Below, in pieces: positions 55,441 to 64,000 of a stretch of 64,000 nt of DNA; position 1 is the first letter of the stretch; each line of letters opens with the position of its first letter. The notes under the pieces are model-generated. The model was not told the origin of the DNA, did not search any database, and saw only the letters and a list, made by a program, of their open reading frames with translations. Where the stretch lies: assembly GCF_037893015.1 (NCBI RefSeq), contig NC_133658.1:423632200-423696199 (forward strand), read 5' to 3'. The position numbers and the translations under genes were made by a program. Origin of the DNA: Macrotis lagotis (lineage: Eukaryota; Chordata; Mammalia; Peramelemorphia; Peramelidae).

Positions 55441-55915
55441 AAGAAGAGAACTAATGAAAGACAGTAAGAAAGGTGAAAAGAATGGGAGAAGTGCACAGAA
55501 AGGGGAGGTACCCATCTGGGGACATAGAAAGAAACATGGTATCAGTAGGTCTGGGTCCTTTCTCAGAATGGAGGTACTGGGAGAAATTCACCAATGGGAG
55601 AAGGAAACCACAAGGACAGAGGGAGCAGGCAGCTGAAACATGGTGCAAAGATGACATGTTATGGAACAAAAAGGCCAAAGATGAAGGGGATGACCAAAAT
55701 GAAAGAACCAAGCCAAGATATTCCCAAGGAACAAAAGCCAAGATAAGTTGGGGGGGGGGGGGTTGGGGGGGTCTTGGGGGGGGGGTTCTCCCCAGGAAAG
55801 AAATTTTTGCTTGACTAAAGCAAGGGTGGCTTCTTTTCTAAAAGAGATATGGAAAGGTCTCAATCTTTACCTGCAAGAGCATTCGTCTTTTAAAGGAGCG
55901 ATAGATAGCCAACAG
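55441..55915. other. unassigned purine-rich sequence with G-run cluster
   Basis: A/G-biased and not classified. G runs of about 13, 7 and 9 bases at 55750-55786 are separated by TT and TCTT. Overlapping frames of 91-113 codons owe their length to base bias. Confidence 0.5.
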
Positions 55916-55919
55916 AGTC

Positions 55920-56005
55920 CTCAAACCTGAAGGCTGGAAAGTTACTCAGAGACCATCAAGTTCAACCCACACCTGAACAAGAATTCCCTCCATAATGTGC
56001 CAGAA
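55920..56005 (-). repeat. CR1/L3 LINE fragment
   Basis: Antisense: 'gagaccatcaagttcaacccacacctgaacaagaattccctccata'. Confidence 0.55.
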
Positions 56006-56115
56006 AAGTATCTGCACTGGGACTTCCTCATCTCTAAAATAATAAAATAATACAACCTGCATGTCCAACATTGTCATGGTAAAAAAAATGTTTTGTAAAC
56101 CTTAATATTTTAGAG

Positions 56116-56334
56116 CAAAGGCTGGCAACATCTTGGCTGAGGTCAGCAAAATCATTTGGCCTGGCACTGCTACAGCCACTACAGGCAGGACTCAAAATTC
56201 AATATATCTAGGAATGAATTAATTAAATGTTTGACCAAACATAGCAAGCTAATTTTTAAATTGATTTATATGACCCTCAAATGATGTTATAAATATTCAA
56301 ATAGCTGTTGGCAGAAAAAAATTCCCCAACCCTG
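56116..56334 (+). mobile_element. hAT-type MITE with 8-bp target duplication (copy 1)
   Basis: 219 bp. Ends CAAAGGCTGGCAA and TTCCCCAACCCTG are imperfect inverted repeats. TTTTAGAG is perfect at 56108-56115 and 56335-56342. The interior shares 'ggactcaaaattcaata', 'aaatgtttgaccaaa' and 'tataaatattcaaat' with copy 2 at 61748. Confidence 0.8.
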
Positions 56335-56342
56335 TTTTAGAG

Positions 56343-56400
56343 AGATGTAAAACTGTTGTAATCATTAATTGACAAGTTTGAGTTAAAAGTAGAAAGAAGC
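56343..56400. repeat. shared AT-rich segment, copy 1
   Basis: Bases 56357-56384 are identical to 59174-59201 (28 bp, core TAATCATTAATTGACAAG). The similarity runs on at lower identity both ways. Confidence 0.75.
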
Positions 56401-57110
56401 TCCGTGGTCAAATGCCCAATGGATCTGTACCTGGTCACATGCAATCAGGCCGAGACTAAATAGCCTGTAGAACAGTATTCAATAGAGAAAGCCTTTAGCT
56501 TAAGAACTGTCCAACAGAGTAGAGGCTGGAGCAGACAAGTCTGGGGGTAGAAATCAGCAAGGATGGTCTAATGACCTCACCAGAAAACTGTAGCAATGTC
56601 AGGGGTGAGTTGTCCTTCCATTCCGTGGTCACCAATTCTCTGCGAGTGTTCCTATTCTCTGCACATGTTTAGTCATTTTGCTAATGTACACCTATTTATG
56701 GTAGTACGAAGAACATGTTCAGACAGAAACATTTTGTTGATACTTTTCTGGCTGCTATTTCATTCAGTGCCTTTGCTTTGAAATAATTTAGTCATCTAGT
56801 TGGATATTAAGAGCAAACACATGGGTGAGGAATACCAGGCTGTGGACAAGGATGTACACCTTGAATGTGAGATACTAGCTGTTTCTAGTAGACCCAAGCT
56901 CTGAAGCTCCCAACAACTACATTAGTATTACTATTAATCTTTAATTACTCAGGCATAATAAAAACTACATTAAATGCAAGTGAAACACAAAACAGCAGCC
57001 TCAATGCCTACCCTAGATTGTTAAAAGGTGAGGTAAAAACTCTGTAATTAGCAGAAACTCACCTTTTTAAAATCTGGTTATTTTCTGGGCAGTCTATCCC
57101 AGTTTCTTCC
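56401..57110. other. mostly repeat-free; candidate conserved noncoding DNA at 56800-57060
   Basis: No repeat recognised. The second half is rich in homeodomain-type sites: ACTATTAATCTTTAATTACTC at 56931 and TCTGTAATTAGC at 57043. The frame 56596-56781 (61 codons) has no domain. Confidence 0.3.
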
Positions 57111-57114
57111 CTTC

Positions 57115-57235
57115 TCAGAGGATCATAGAATAATATCGCTGTTAAGGATCTTAGAATCACAGAACACAGAATGTCAGAGTTGGAAGGAAGAACAGAGGCT
57201 GAATTTACCTGTGGAAACCATCTCGCAGATCATGC
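57115..57235 (-). repeat. MIR-type SINE fragment
   Basis: 'cttagaatcacagaacacagaatgtcagagttggaaggaag', a reversed MIR/L3-like end. Confidence 0.5.
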
Positions 57236-57239
57236 TCAA

Positions 57240-58259
57240 AACTGCCCTCCTGGTTGCAGTGGACTAGGTGGATGATTTGGGATCTACTTCCTGCTGTATG
57301 ATGACTTGTACCAAAAGAACTGCATTCAGAGGTAGCAACCTCAGAATGATCCTTTTATGCCGCTTCCTCTCCTCCTTCCCCAGTTCTGTCTAGAAAATCT
57401 AGAGATCACCTAGCAGGGTCTCTCTTGTCCATCAGAGGTTATTAGGAAGATGAAGTCTTAGATCAGCTCTGTCTATAACCTAGAGGATGAGTCTCTATTG
57501 CTTGTTCCTCAGTTTCTTCTCAAGTGTTTATCTCCCTGTCCTCATTTCTCCTCTCTCTCTCCATTTTTCCACTCCCTTTCAGAACTGGAGAGTATCCCTT
57601 CTTAAGGTGATCCTCTTGCCCTTTTGCTGTAGGATTGTGGATGGAAGGATAGGGGGTAAGAAAACAGCAGCAACTTCAAAGGATGAAAACCAAATCAGAA
57701 TTAAAAGAAAAAATTTAGAGCAAGTCAAAGTACCATGTCCCCCAATTTCTGTCTGTTCAACTCCAGCCCCACTGGCACCCTGGTCACATGATCCTTTGAT
57801 ATTCATACAGAGGCCAGATGCATTGCCACAGGTGTTCCACAGCAATTTAGAATTAGCTAATGAACACCCATATCGTAGTGTTAGCCAAATATGATTTACA
57901 TTTTTTCATTAAAAATGTCACAGGAAGTCCAGTCTCCCAGCGTTAGAGCATTTGAAGCCACTGCCAACAGAGTACACTTTTGATATTAATTAAAGTGAAA
58001 GATGACAGCCCTAGGAAAAGGAACAATTTTTCCTCCGCTCAGATAAATGACCTTTCAGGAGCTCTTGTTCGTCATTTAGAGTTGGTCATTACCAGAAATT
58101 ACAGAGTATTTTCAATGAGTCTGAGATAGCTGCCTCCATTTTTTTCAGATATCTAACTTGGCCCTAGGTAAGGTGGGGTTGTTTTTTCTCTGGCCCCACA
58201 ATATGCAATTGTCCTTGTCTTAATTTCGCTTACCAGGGAGCTAAGACTCCTGTCATGCA
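57240..58259. other. repeat-poor kilobase; candidate conserved noncoding DNA
   Basis: 57240-57490 and 57840-58200 show no repeat. The block from 57900 has TTGATATTAATTAAAGTG (57982) and GATAAATGACC. The 135-codon frame at 57487-57894 opens in pyrimidine-rich DNA; a passing 'IVDGRIGG' is the only protease-like feature and I do not accept it as a gene. Confidence 0.35.
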
Positions 58260-58440
58260 GGTTACTGTTTTCTACTAGCCCTTAGGATATTCTCCCTCCT
58301 TTCTCACCAATCCCTCTATCTGCTTCACCAAAACATATACCTGCCCTTATACTTGAAAACATTAACTTAAACATCACTGCCTCCTCAAATATATTTCCCT
58401 CCTAATTAATCACTCCTCCCAAGTGAGATAAGGTGATACC
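58260..58440 (+). repeat. possible LINE-2 fragment
   Basis: C/T-rich sequence resembling 59590-59740 ('ctactagcccttaggatattctc' against 'ctactagccctagggcaattctc', then 'cactgcctcctcaa' against 'cactgttccctcat'). Probably the same LINE region in two copies. Confidence 0.45.
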
Positions 58441-58454
58441 CTGAGTTGGATTAA

Positions 58455-58697
58455 GAGGTTGCTATTCAGTCATTTTTCAGTTGTGTCTGTCTCTTCATTT
58501 GAGGTTTTCTTAGGGAAGATACTGAAGAGGCTTGTCAGCTCATTTTACAGTCAAAGGAAACCAAGGCAAACAGGGTTAAGTGACTTGCCCAGGGACACAC
58601 AACTAGTAAGTGTGTGAGACTAGGTTTAAACTCAGGAAGATGAGTCTTTTTGATTCCAAGCCCAGGACTCTATCCACTGTGCCACCTAATCACCTCA
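58455..58697 (-). repeat. MAR1-type SINE
   Basis: Reverse MAR1: 'gctattcagtcatttttcagttgtgtc', 'aaaccaaggcaaacagggttaagtgacttgcccaggg', 'ctcaggaagatgagtctttttg', 'ctctatccactgtgccacc'. Confidence 0.88.
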
Positions 58698-58699
58698 GA

Positions 58700-59154
58700 C
58701 TAAGAGAACCTAGAATAAAATCCTCACTCTTCTACTTGGTAGTTATGTGGACTCAGGTTTTTGCTATCTATCTGGCTACAGGTCTCTCACCACCAAGACA
58801 CCAAGAAAGGTGACCATCTGAACTGCCAGAAACTACTCTAGGAGTATGTTCCACTCAGTTTTGGTACTGAGATTCATCTCATCTAATCATTCCAGAGCCT
58901 AGTCATCATGGGTATTATCCTTTGTCCAGTTACTGTAGATATAGCCCCCTCCCTGCCCCTCCCTAGTTCCCATAGCCTTCTACCTCCTATTCAGGGTATA
59001 GTAATTAAATCAATCTTACATTCCTACTGGAGAAAGCATAACAATCTAATATTCTGTGACTCCTCCCCTAATCTCTGTGATTCTAAGTCATAGATTGCCT
59101 CAATTTAAGCTTTTATCCCCCCCAGTGTCCCAATTCCTCATTCCCAACCATTGG
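58700..59154. other. unassigned sequence
   Basis: Nothing recognised with confidence; parts of 58850-59100 are C/T-rich and may be LINE-2 debris. Confidence 0.35.
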
Positions 59155-59212
59155 ATAGAGAAATGTAAACTGGTGTAATCATTAATTGACAAGTTTGAGT
59201 TGAAAGTGATTT
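59155..59212. repeat. shared AT-rich segment, copy 2
   Basis: Partner of 56343-56400; 28 identical bases at 59174-59201. Confidence 0.75.
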
Positions 59213-60603
59213 AGACATTTACGAAAGAAAAAAAAGGGTACAAATTCTATCCATTTCTACCATTCCCTTACACTATGCCCCAAAGGACCCCCCCCACACT
59301 CTATTTTTTTTAACAAACTACCCTTCATGTTAGACTTCTGCTTCTCCTGCTCTTCCCATCTCTTTAAAGTCATGGAAACCTCTCTCTCCCCTGATACTAC
59401 TGGAAAGGTGGCTGCCCACATTCCAGGGCAGGATGTTTCTACTGGCATGTCCCCAGGCATTGTCAGCCTGGGGAGGGGAAAGACTGCTTGTCATTCCTCC
59501 AAGCCACTCCCAAGCCCTCCTTTATACAGTGATATCTCCTCCTTTGAAGTTCACTCCATTCAGATATATTCCTTTATCTTGATTCTAGCTACTGCTCTCT
59601 ACTAGCCCTAGGGCAATTCTCTCTTCTATCTTAAGGAGTTCAATACCTTACTCGCAAGTCAGTTCCTCCAAACCAAATCCTGTCCTTAGCCTTGAGAACA
59701 CTAACTTGTACAACACTGTTCCCTCATACACCTTTCCTTTCCAATTAATCAGCTTCCAAAACTCTTACAATCTGCACCTTTGCCCCATGTCAGTCACCCA
59801 CAGGGAGGAGTACATCCTTGATCTCTACCCACAAGTGTTGTATTTGCTTCCACCATCTAGAGCCCTGAAATTCTGTTCTTCTGCCTCACCTCTAAACTAT
59901 TCTCTATCCTCACTACAATTTCTCCTTTCCTAACTTTCCAGGACTTCACTCCTACTCTAGCATTTTTTTTCCTACTTCAAAATATTGATCTTTTAGTTAA
60001 CCAATTCAACTTTTCACTGCCCTCTACTCTGGATCTCCATGTTTCCTTATCCTAGCAACACTCATTCCTTTTCCTAGATTGATTATTTTCTCCATCTACC
60101 TTCCTGTCCTTGATCTCAGGCAGGTGAAAGTCACCAGCAACCATGTTGACTGGATCATTGACAAATTCATACTATATAATTTTAATTAAGTCCTTACTTC
60201 TGCCTGCCACTCCTTTCCCCCTAATTTACTATTACACACCTCTGTTTTAGGAATGATTATTCCTAATCTTTTCTTCTCTTCTTCAACCACCTATTCCACC
60301 ACCTCCCTCTTCTCTACTCCTTATTTTTCACTGAAAAAAATAGAAGTCATTCATTACTAGCTCTCTCCCCACCCTTCTGGCCTTCAAATAACCTCAGCAT
60401 CTCCACGGCTATCCTTTTTTCCTTTGCTCCTATTTTGGAGAATGGATGCCCTCCTCTTGACCAATTCTAATCCCCCTATTGGTGCCCTTCATCCTTTTTC
60501 TTCATTGCCCATTTGATTATGACCTTTCTCCCTAATTTTTAACTTCACTGTAACCATTGACTTTTTTTTTGTTGCATGCGAACATATCTGGATCTCTCCC
60601 ATT

Positions 60604-60760
60604 CTTTTTTTTTTTAGGTTTTTGCAAGGCAAATGGGGTTAAGTGGCTTGCCCAAGGCCACACAGCCAGGTAATTATTAAGTGTCTGAGACCGGATTTGA
60701 ACCCAGGTACTCCTGACTCCAGGGCCAGTGCTTCATCCGCTGCACCACCTAGCCGCTCCA
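60604..60760 (-). repeat. tRNA-derived SINE with 15-bp target duplication
   Basis: Reverse SINE1, complete. ATCTCTCCCATTCTT at 60592-60606 recurs at 60761-60775. Confidence 0.95.
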
Positions 60761-60814
60761 ATCTCTCCCATTCTTAAAAAAAAAAATCCTTCACTTAAAC
60801 TTTTTATCTCTTTT

Positions 60815-61195
60815 CCTATTTTAGCCAGTGAATAGAGCTCTGGGACAGGAGTCAGAAAGTCCTGAGTTAAATTTTGCCTCTGACAATTTTGACCTCAGGC
60901 ATATAATTTAACTCCTGGCTGTCTCAGTTTTCTCAGTTGTAAATTGAGGATTATGATAGCCCTCACCACCCAGAGTTGACGTGAAAATCAGACAAGATAT
61001 TTGTAAAATGTTTACCAAAATCCTGGCACATTTTATTGTTGTTATAATTCAGATATGTCCAATTCTATGTGCCCTTGTAAGACTATACTGTCCTTGGGAT
61101 TTCTCAGCAAAGATACTGGAGTGTTTTGCTATTTCTTCTCCAGTGTATTAAAGAAAATGGAGGATAAGTGACTTGCCCAAGATGTCTGAGGCTGA
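60815..61195. repeat. MIR/THER1 (+) and MAR1 (-) SINEs
   Basis: Sense MIR/THER1 at 60815-61025 ('ccagtgaatagagctctgggacagg', 'ctcagttttctcagttgtaaattgagg', 'gatatttgtaaaatg'). Reverse MAR1 at 61025-61195 ('ttgttgttataattcagatatgtcc', 'cagcaaagatactggagtg', 'aagtgacttgcccaaga'). Confidence 0.7.
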
Positions 61196-61639
61196 TTCTA
61201 GGTTCAGCCTTTTATCCTCCTTGATATAGTAGGTACTTAATAAATTCTTGTTCCCTTCCTCTTTCTCTGTCTACACCCTCCCTGTTCATAGCCAAACTCC
61301 TAGAAAAATCTATTTTCACTATTTTCCTCCAATTTCTTACACTCTCACACTTCTTTATCCTTTAAAATGATTTCCAGTACAACATCCAATTGTAGTTACT
61401 TTTCCCAAGGTTATCAATGATTTTTTTTTTATATTGCTAGATCCAAAAGCCATTAGGGTAGTGGGTGAGTGCCTCAGACAAGAGAGAGGTGTCCTTTCCT
61501 CTCGCTTCTTTCTGTCTTACATTACCTACCTATGGACTTGAGAGAATACAATGGAGGGTCATCCCCAAAGCTTTCTGCCATTCCCCATTTCCCTTCCCTC
61601 CTAACTCTCATTTCTCCTCTTTTAAGAGGGAACAGTGAT

Positions 61640-61715
61640 TCACCTTTGTCTTTATATTCACTACAACCATCATGGAGCCTGGCACATAGTAAACCCTTAA
61701 TATATGTTTATTGAT
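61640..61715 (+). repeat. LINE-2 3' tail
   Basis: 'catggagcctggcacatagtaaacccttaatatatgtttattga' is the L2 end. Confidence 0.65.
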
Positions 61716-61747
61716 CACTATCTTCCTGTGGCCAGGTTGGATTAGAG

Positions 61748-61933
61748 CAGGAATGGGGAACCTCCAGTATATTGGTGTGGTATTGCCAAGGCAACAGCTG
61801 GGGGAGGGGCTCAAAATTCAATAAACTGAGCAACTTTTGGGGAGCAAAATCACTAAATGTTTAACCAAATATAATCCAGGGATGATGGTATAAATATTCA
61901 AATGAGTCTTGGCAGAAAAAATTCTCTATTCTG
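61748..61933 (+). mobile_element. hAT-type MITE with perfect 8-bp target duplication (copy 2)
   Basis: 186 bp from CAGGAATGGGGAACC to TTCTCTATTCTG. GATTAGAG is perfect at 61740-61747 and 61934-61941. Same family as 56116-56334 by shared interior blocks. Confidence 0.85.
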
Positions 61934-62179
61934 GATTAGAGAATCTCTAACGTTTTTTAGATCTAAATTTTTCATCTTATGGTCCCTGGCATTTTCCAAG
62001 AGAACTCAGATCTTGAAGAGTTAACTGAGGCAGTGAGATCTTGTCCAGGGGAAGTTGAGGCATCAAGGTAGGACCTAACTGGGTTCATATCTACTCCTGG
62101 AAATGTGTCCTATTACAGATATTAGAGGGTCTAATTACCAGCTACTACCACAGGTTCAAGATTGAATTCTTCTTGATAA

Positions 62180-62410
62180 ATAAGAGGCAGTGGGTTGTAG
62201 TAGGAGTGTTGTCCTTGGAGACAAAAGATGTGGGTTCAAAGACTGACTTCACCATTTAATAGCTGTGCCACTGACATCTCAAACTGAAAGTGAAAATCAT
62301 TTCATCTCTCTGAAACTGCTTTCTCCTCTGTAAAATGGGGGTAGTAATTCTTGCACTATATACCTCCCAGGGATATTGAAAGGAAAATGGTACATAAACC
62401 TCAACTGGTT
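62180..62410 (+). repeat. MIR SINE
   Basis: Sense MIR: 'gatgtgggttcaaagactgac', 'ttaatagctgtgcc', 'ctctgtaaaatgggggtagtaattc', 'tatacctcccagggatattg'. Confidence 0.7.
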
Positions 62411-62569
62411 TGGAAATATGGGCTCCTATCAGTAACCAAGGAGCTCAAGTTGTGGGGGGAAAAAGCACAGGTTAACGAAGAGGTCAAACAGTAAGACAGA
62501 TCAGAAAAGGAAAGCTCAATTTAACCTATTAGAGAGAATACATTATAGAAAAGAACTTGTTCTCTCTCT

Positions 62570-62690
62570 TTTGTTTAGGAGGTAACTAGGGTTAAGTAAC
62601 TTGCCCAGGGTCACATAGCTAGTAAGTCTCTGAGGTTAGATTTGAACTCACATTCTCCAGTTTGCTAACTACTACTCCATTTTGATATCC
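62570..62690 (-). repeat. MIR SINE fragment
   Basis: Reverse MIR: 'gttaagtaacttgcccagggtcacatagctagtaag', 'gatttgaactcacattctcc'. Confidence 0.7.
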
Positions 62691-63089
62691 CTCTTCTGTT
62701 TCTTAATTGGGAATAGAATTTATCTCACAATAAGTTGGGGCTTCTATTACCACCACTGGGAAAAGACAAGCTCTTCTGTGAAGGAACCATTTCCCACCTC
62801 TTCCAGGGTGAGTTACTTAACCTTACTGCCTTGCAAAAACCAGAGAGAGAAATACTTTGTGAAGATCCCTGAAATCCTACTCTCCCTGGTCCCTCACTTA
62901 ATCCCCATGCAGGTTTGAACAGGTGCCTCTGCAAAGTTTCCTTTCACAAGAACTTATATTTTTACCTGTAGTGGTGACTAAGGGAAAAAACAAAACTGCA
63001 TAATATCATTTCTAGCAAGATCTATGATAGCTATAGAAGCATGCATATGGATGTGCGTGGGCACACAAGCATCTCAGGTTTAAGGGAAG
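62691..63089. other. repeat-poor sequence with a SINE-tail-like scrap
   Basis: Only 62807-62842 (GAGTTACTTAACCTTACTGCCTTGCAAAAAC) looks like the 3' end of a tRNA SINE. The rest is unassigned. Confidence 0.4.
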
Positions 63090-63560
63090 GAAATAAGCAC
63101 TTCCTAACCAACTGTTGAGCATTGTGGGAATTGCTTTACATATATTGCCACATTTGATCCTTATAAAACCTGTGAGGTAGCTGCTGTTATTATTCACATT
63201 TTCCTCAGTTGAGGTGATGGAGTACCAGGCCTGGAATCAAGAAGGCCTGAGTTCAGATCTAGCCTCAGACCCTTTTTAGCTGTGTGACCCTGGGCAAGTC
63301 ACTTAACTTCTGTCTGCTTCATTCGTCAGTGGTGGAAGCTTAAGCAGGCAATGTTCAGGGATTTGCCCAGGGTCACAGTGTCCAAGGCCTGAGGTGACCT
63401 TCCTGACTCTAGATATAGTGCTCCGGCCTGGAACTGGAAAAGGACTTCACATGAGTTTAAATGATTTGCTCTCATTCACATTGGTTGTAAGAATCAAAGA
63501 CAGGATTTGAATGTGGATCCTCTGACTGAGCCAGTGCTCTTTCCACTCCATCATAATTTG
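63090..63560. repeat. cluster of MIR/MAR1 fragments
   Basis: Reverse MIR-like at 63090-63205 ('gatccttataaaacctgtgaggtagctgctgttatt'). Sense SINE at 63205-63330 ('cctgagttcagatctagcctcagacc', 'gtgaccctgggcaagtcacttaac'). Reverse MIR pieces at 63340-63435 and 63435-63560. Confidence 0.65.
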
Positions 63561-64000
63561 CCTTACTTTCTTTTCTTTAATTGCTGGGGCTCAAGTCATG
63601 AAGCAGGCAGGGAGGAGGTGGTTGAGGAGGGGAGCTTTCATTTCCAGGATGATGTCAAAGATGGAAGAGACCTAGCACCTGTTCTTGGGGCAGGGCCAAA
63701 CTGAGATGCACAATGAGAGCCTTCCCATTGCCAGCCATGCCCATCTCTCTTAGCCTTTCTTACCTGCTTCTTCCCAAGAACAGACCTGTTGGATCACATG
63801 CCAGTGGGCAGCAAGCACAGGAAGGCTCAGAAGTAACACATGCCATCCGGCTAGCCCAGCACGAGAAAAGCACAGACATGAGGGGACATCAGCTAATTGG
63901 AATCTACCCCAGATGGAGCAGTAGCTCAAGCCACACACACACAGCAAACACTCATGCTTTAGATCTCCTCTATAGCTTAAGCCAGATTTCAACATTTGGG
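63561..64000. other. repeat-poor, GC-richer window end
   Basis: No repeat recognised. On the minus strand an open stretch ends at 63770-63776 in GCAG followed by GTAAG, which fits a splice donor, and the minus frame 63750-63995 crosses it. This could be an exon of a gene lying beyond the window, but one weak site is not enough to call it. Confidence 0.25.

Larger units (their letters stand above)
59215..61440 (+). repeat. probable long, decayed LINE-2 (5' and middle parts)
   Basis: Pyrimidine-rich sense sequence of L2 ORF2 type: 'gaagttcactccattcagatatattcc' (endonuclease region), and from 61270 'gccaaactcctagaaaaatctattttcac' and 'ccaaggttatcaatgat' (reverse-transcriptase region). It is interrupted by a reverse tRNA SINE, a MIR and a MAR1. 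Frames of 61-92 codons in it are remnants or chance. Confidence 0.5.

Noticed and set aside
57487-57894. 135-codon frame with IVDGRIGG, recalling the start of a trypsin-type protease
   Set aside because: No catalytic His, Asp or Ser motifs, no Cys pattern, and composition changes abruptly along the frame.

Overview
This looks like a vertebrate, specifically marsupial, nuclear window that is almost entirely intergenic or intronic DNA. The call rests on the repeats: tRNA-derived SINEs that open with a GGGGCAGCTAGGTGGCGCAGT-type head and an internal GAGTTCAAATCC B box, MAR1-type CORE-SINEs with a Bov-B/RTE-like tail, marsupial-type LINE-1, many old LINE-2 and CR1/L3 pieces, and MIR/THER1 SINEs. 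The form of the tRNA SINE (AATAATTACCTAGCTG in its body) suggests an Australasian marsupial, but the species cannot be fixed from sequence alone. DNA is AT-rich and CpG-poor. No bacterial-style genes, operons or CRISPR are present, and nearly all open frames are chance or lie in repeats.

No intact multi-exon host gene was recognised. Two host-derived retrocopies are clear. One is a processed copy of ribosomal protein L17 (uL22) with an unbroken 184-codon frame (50575-51129), its own AATAAA, a poly(A) run and a perfect 16-bp target duplication. The other is an old 7SL (SRP) RNA pseudogene on the minus strand (about 27911-28177).

Layout: 1-2530 LINE fragments (L2, L1, CR1/L3, L1). 2530-5480 L2, L3, MAR1 and tRNA SINEs. 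6053-6784 a 730-bp CA-rich simple repeat. 7235-11000 an older minus-strand L1 broken up by MIR, MAR1 and L2, then CR1/L3. 11508-20440 a nested stack: a minus L2 split by an almost full-length plus L1 (about 12053-20211), itself interrupted by three SINEs and a 1.45-kb unclassified insert. 20600-26990 SINEs, a hAT MITE, a repeat-free stretch (22611-23435) and a long L2. 27000-32870 MIR/MAR1, the 7SL pseudogene and a LINE-1 5'-UTR-only insertion. 32917-33731 an 800-bp pyrimidine tract. 34800-39500 L2 and then about 2 kb of unclassified sequence. 39517-42820 a half-L1-like element plus an L1 3' end inserted in the same target site. 43200-50290 SINEs, weakly classified DNA, a LINE 3' end encoding a C2H2-like tail, and a 31-bp hairpin. 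50508-52081 an L2 carrying both the RPL17 retrocopy and a second half-L1-like copy. 52400-64000 MIR/MAR1/L2, two small hAT elements with 8-bp duplications, and several repeat-poor stretches that may be conserved noncoding DNA.

Nothing here forms a pathway. The mechanistic story is retrotransposition: LINE-1 machinery explains the tRNA SINEs, the RPL17 and 7SL copies and the half-L1 elements, as shown by A-rich tails and target duplications. RTE-type and L2/CR1-type LINEs explain the MAR1 and MIR SINEs by family knowledge. Boundaries of ancient repeats are approximate; boundaries with target duplications are exact to within a few bases.
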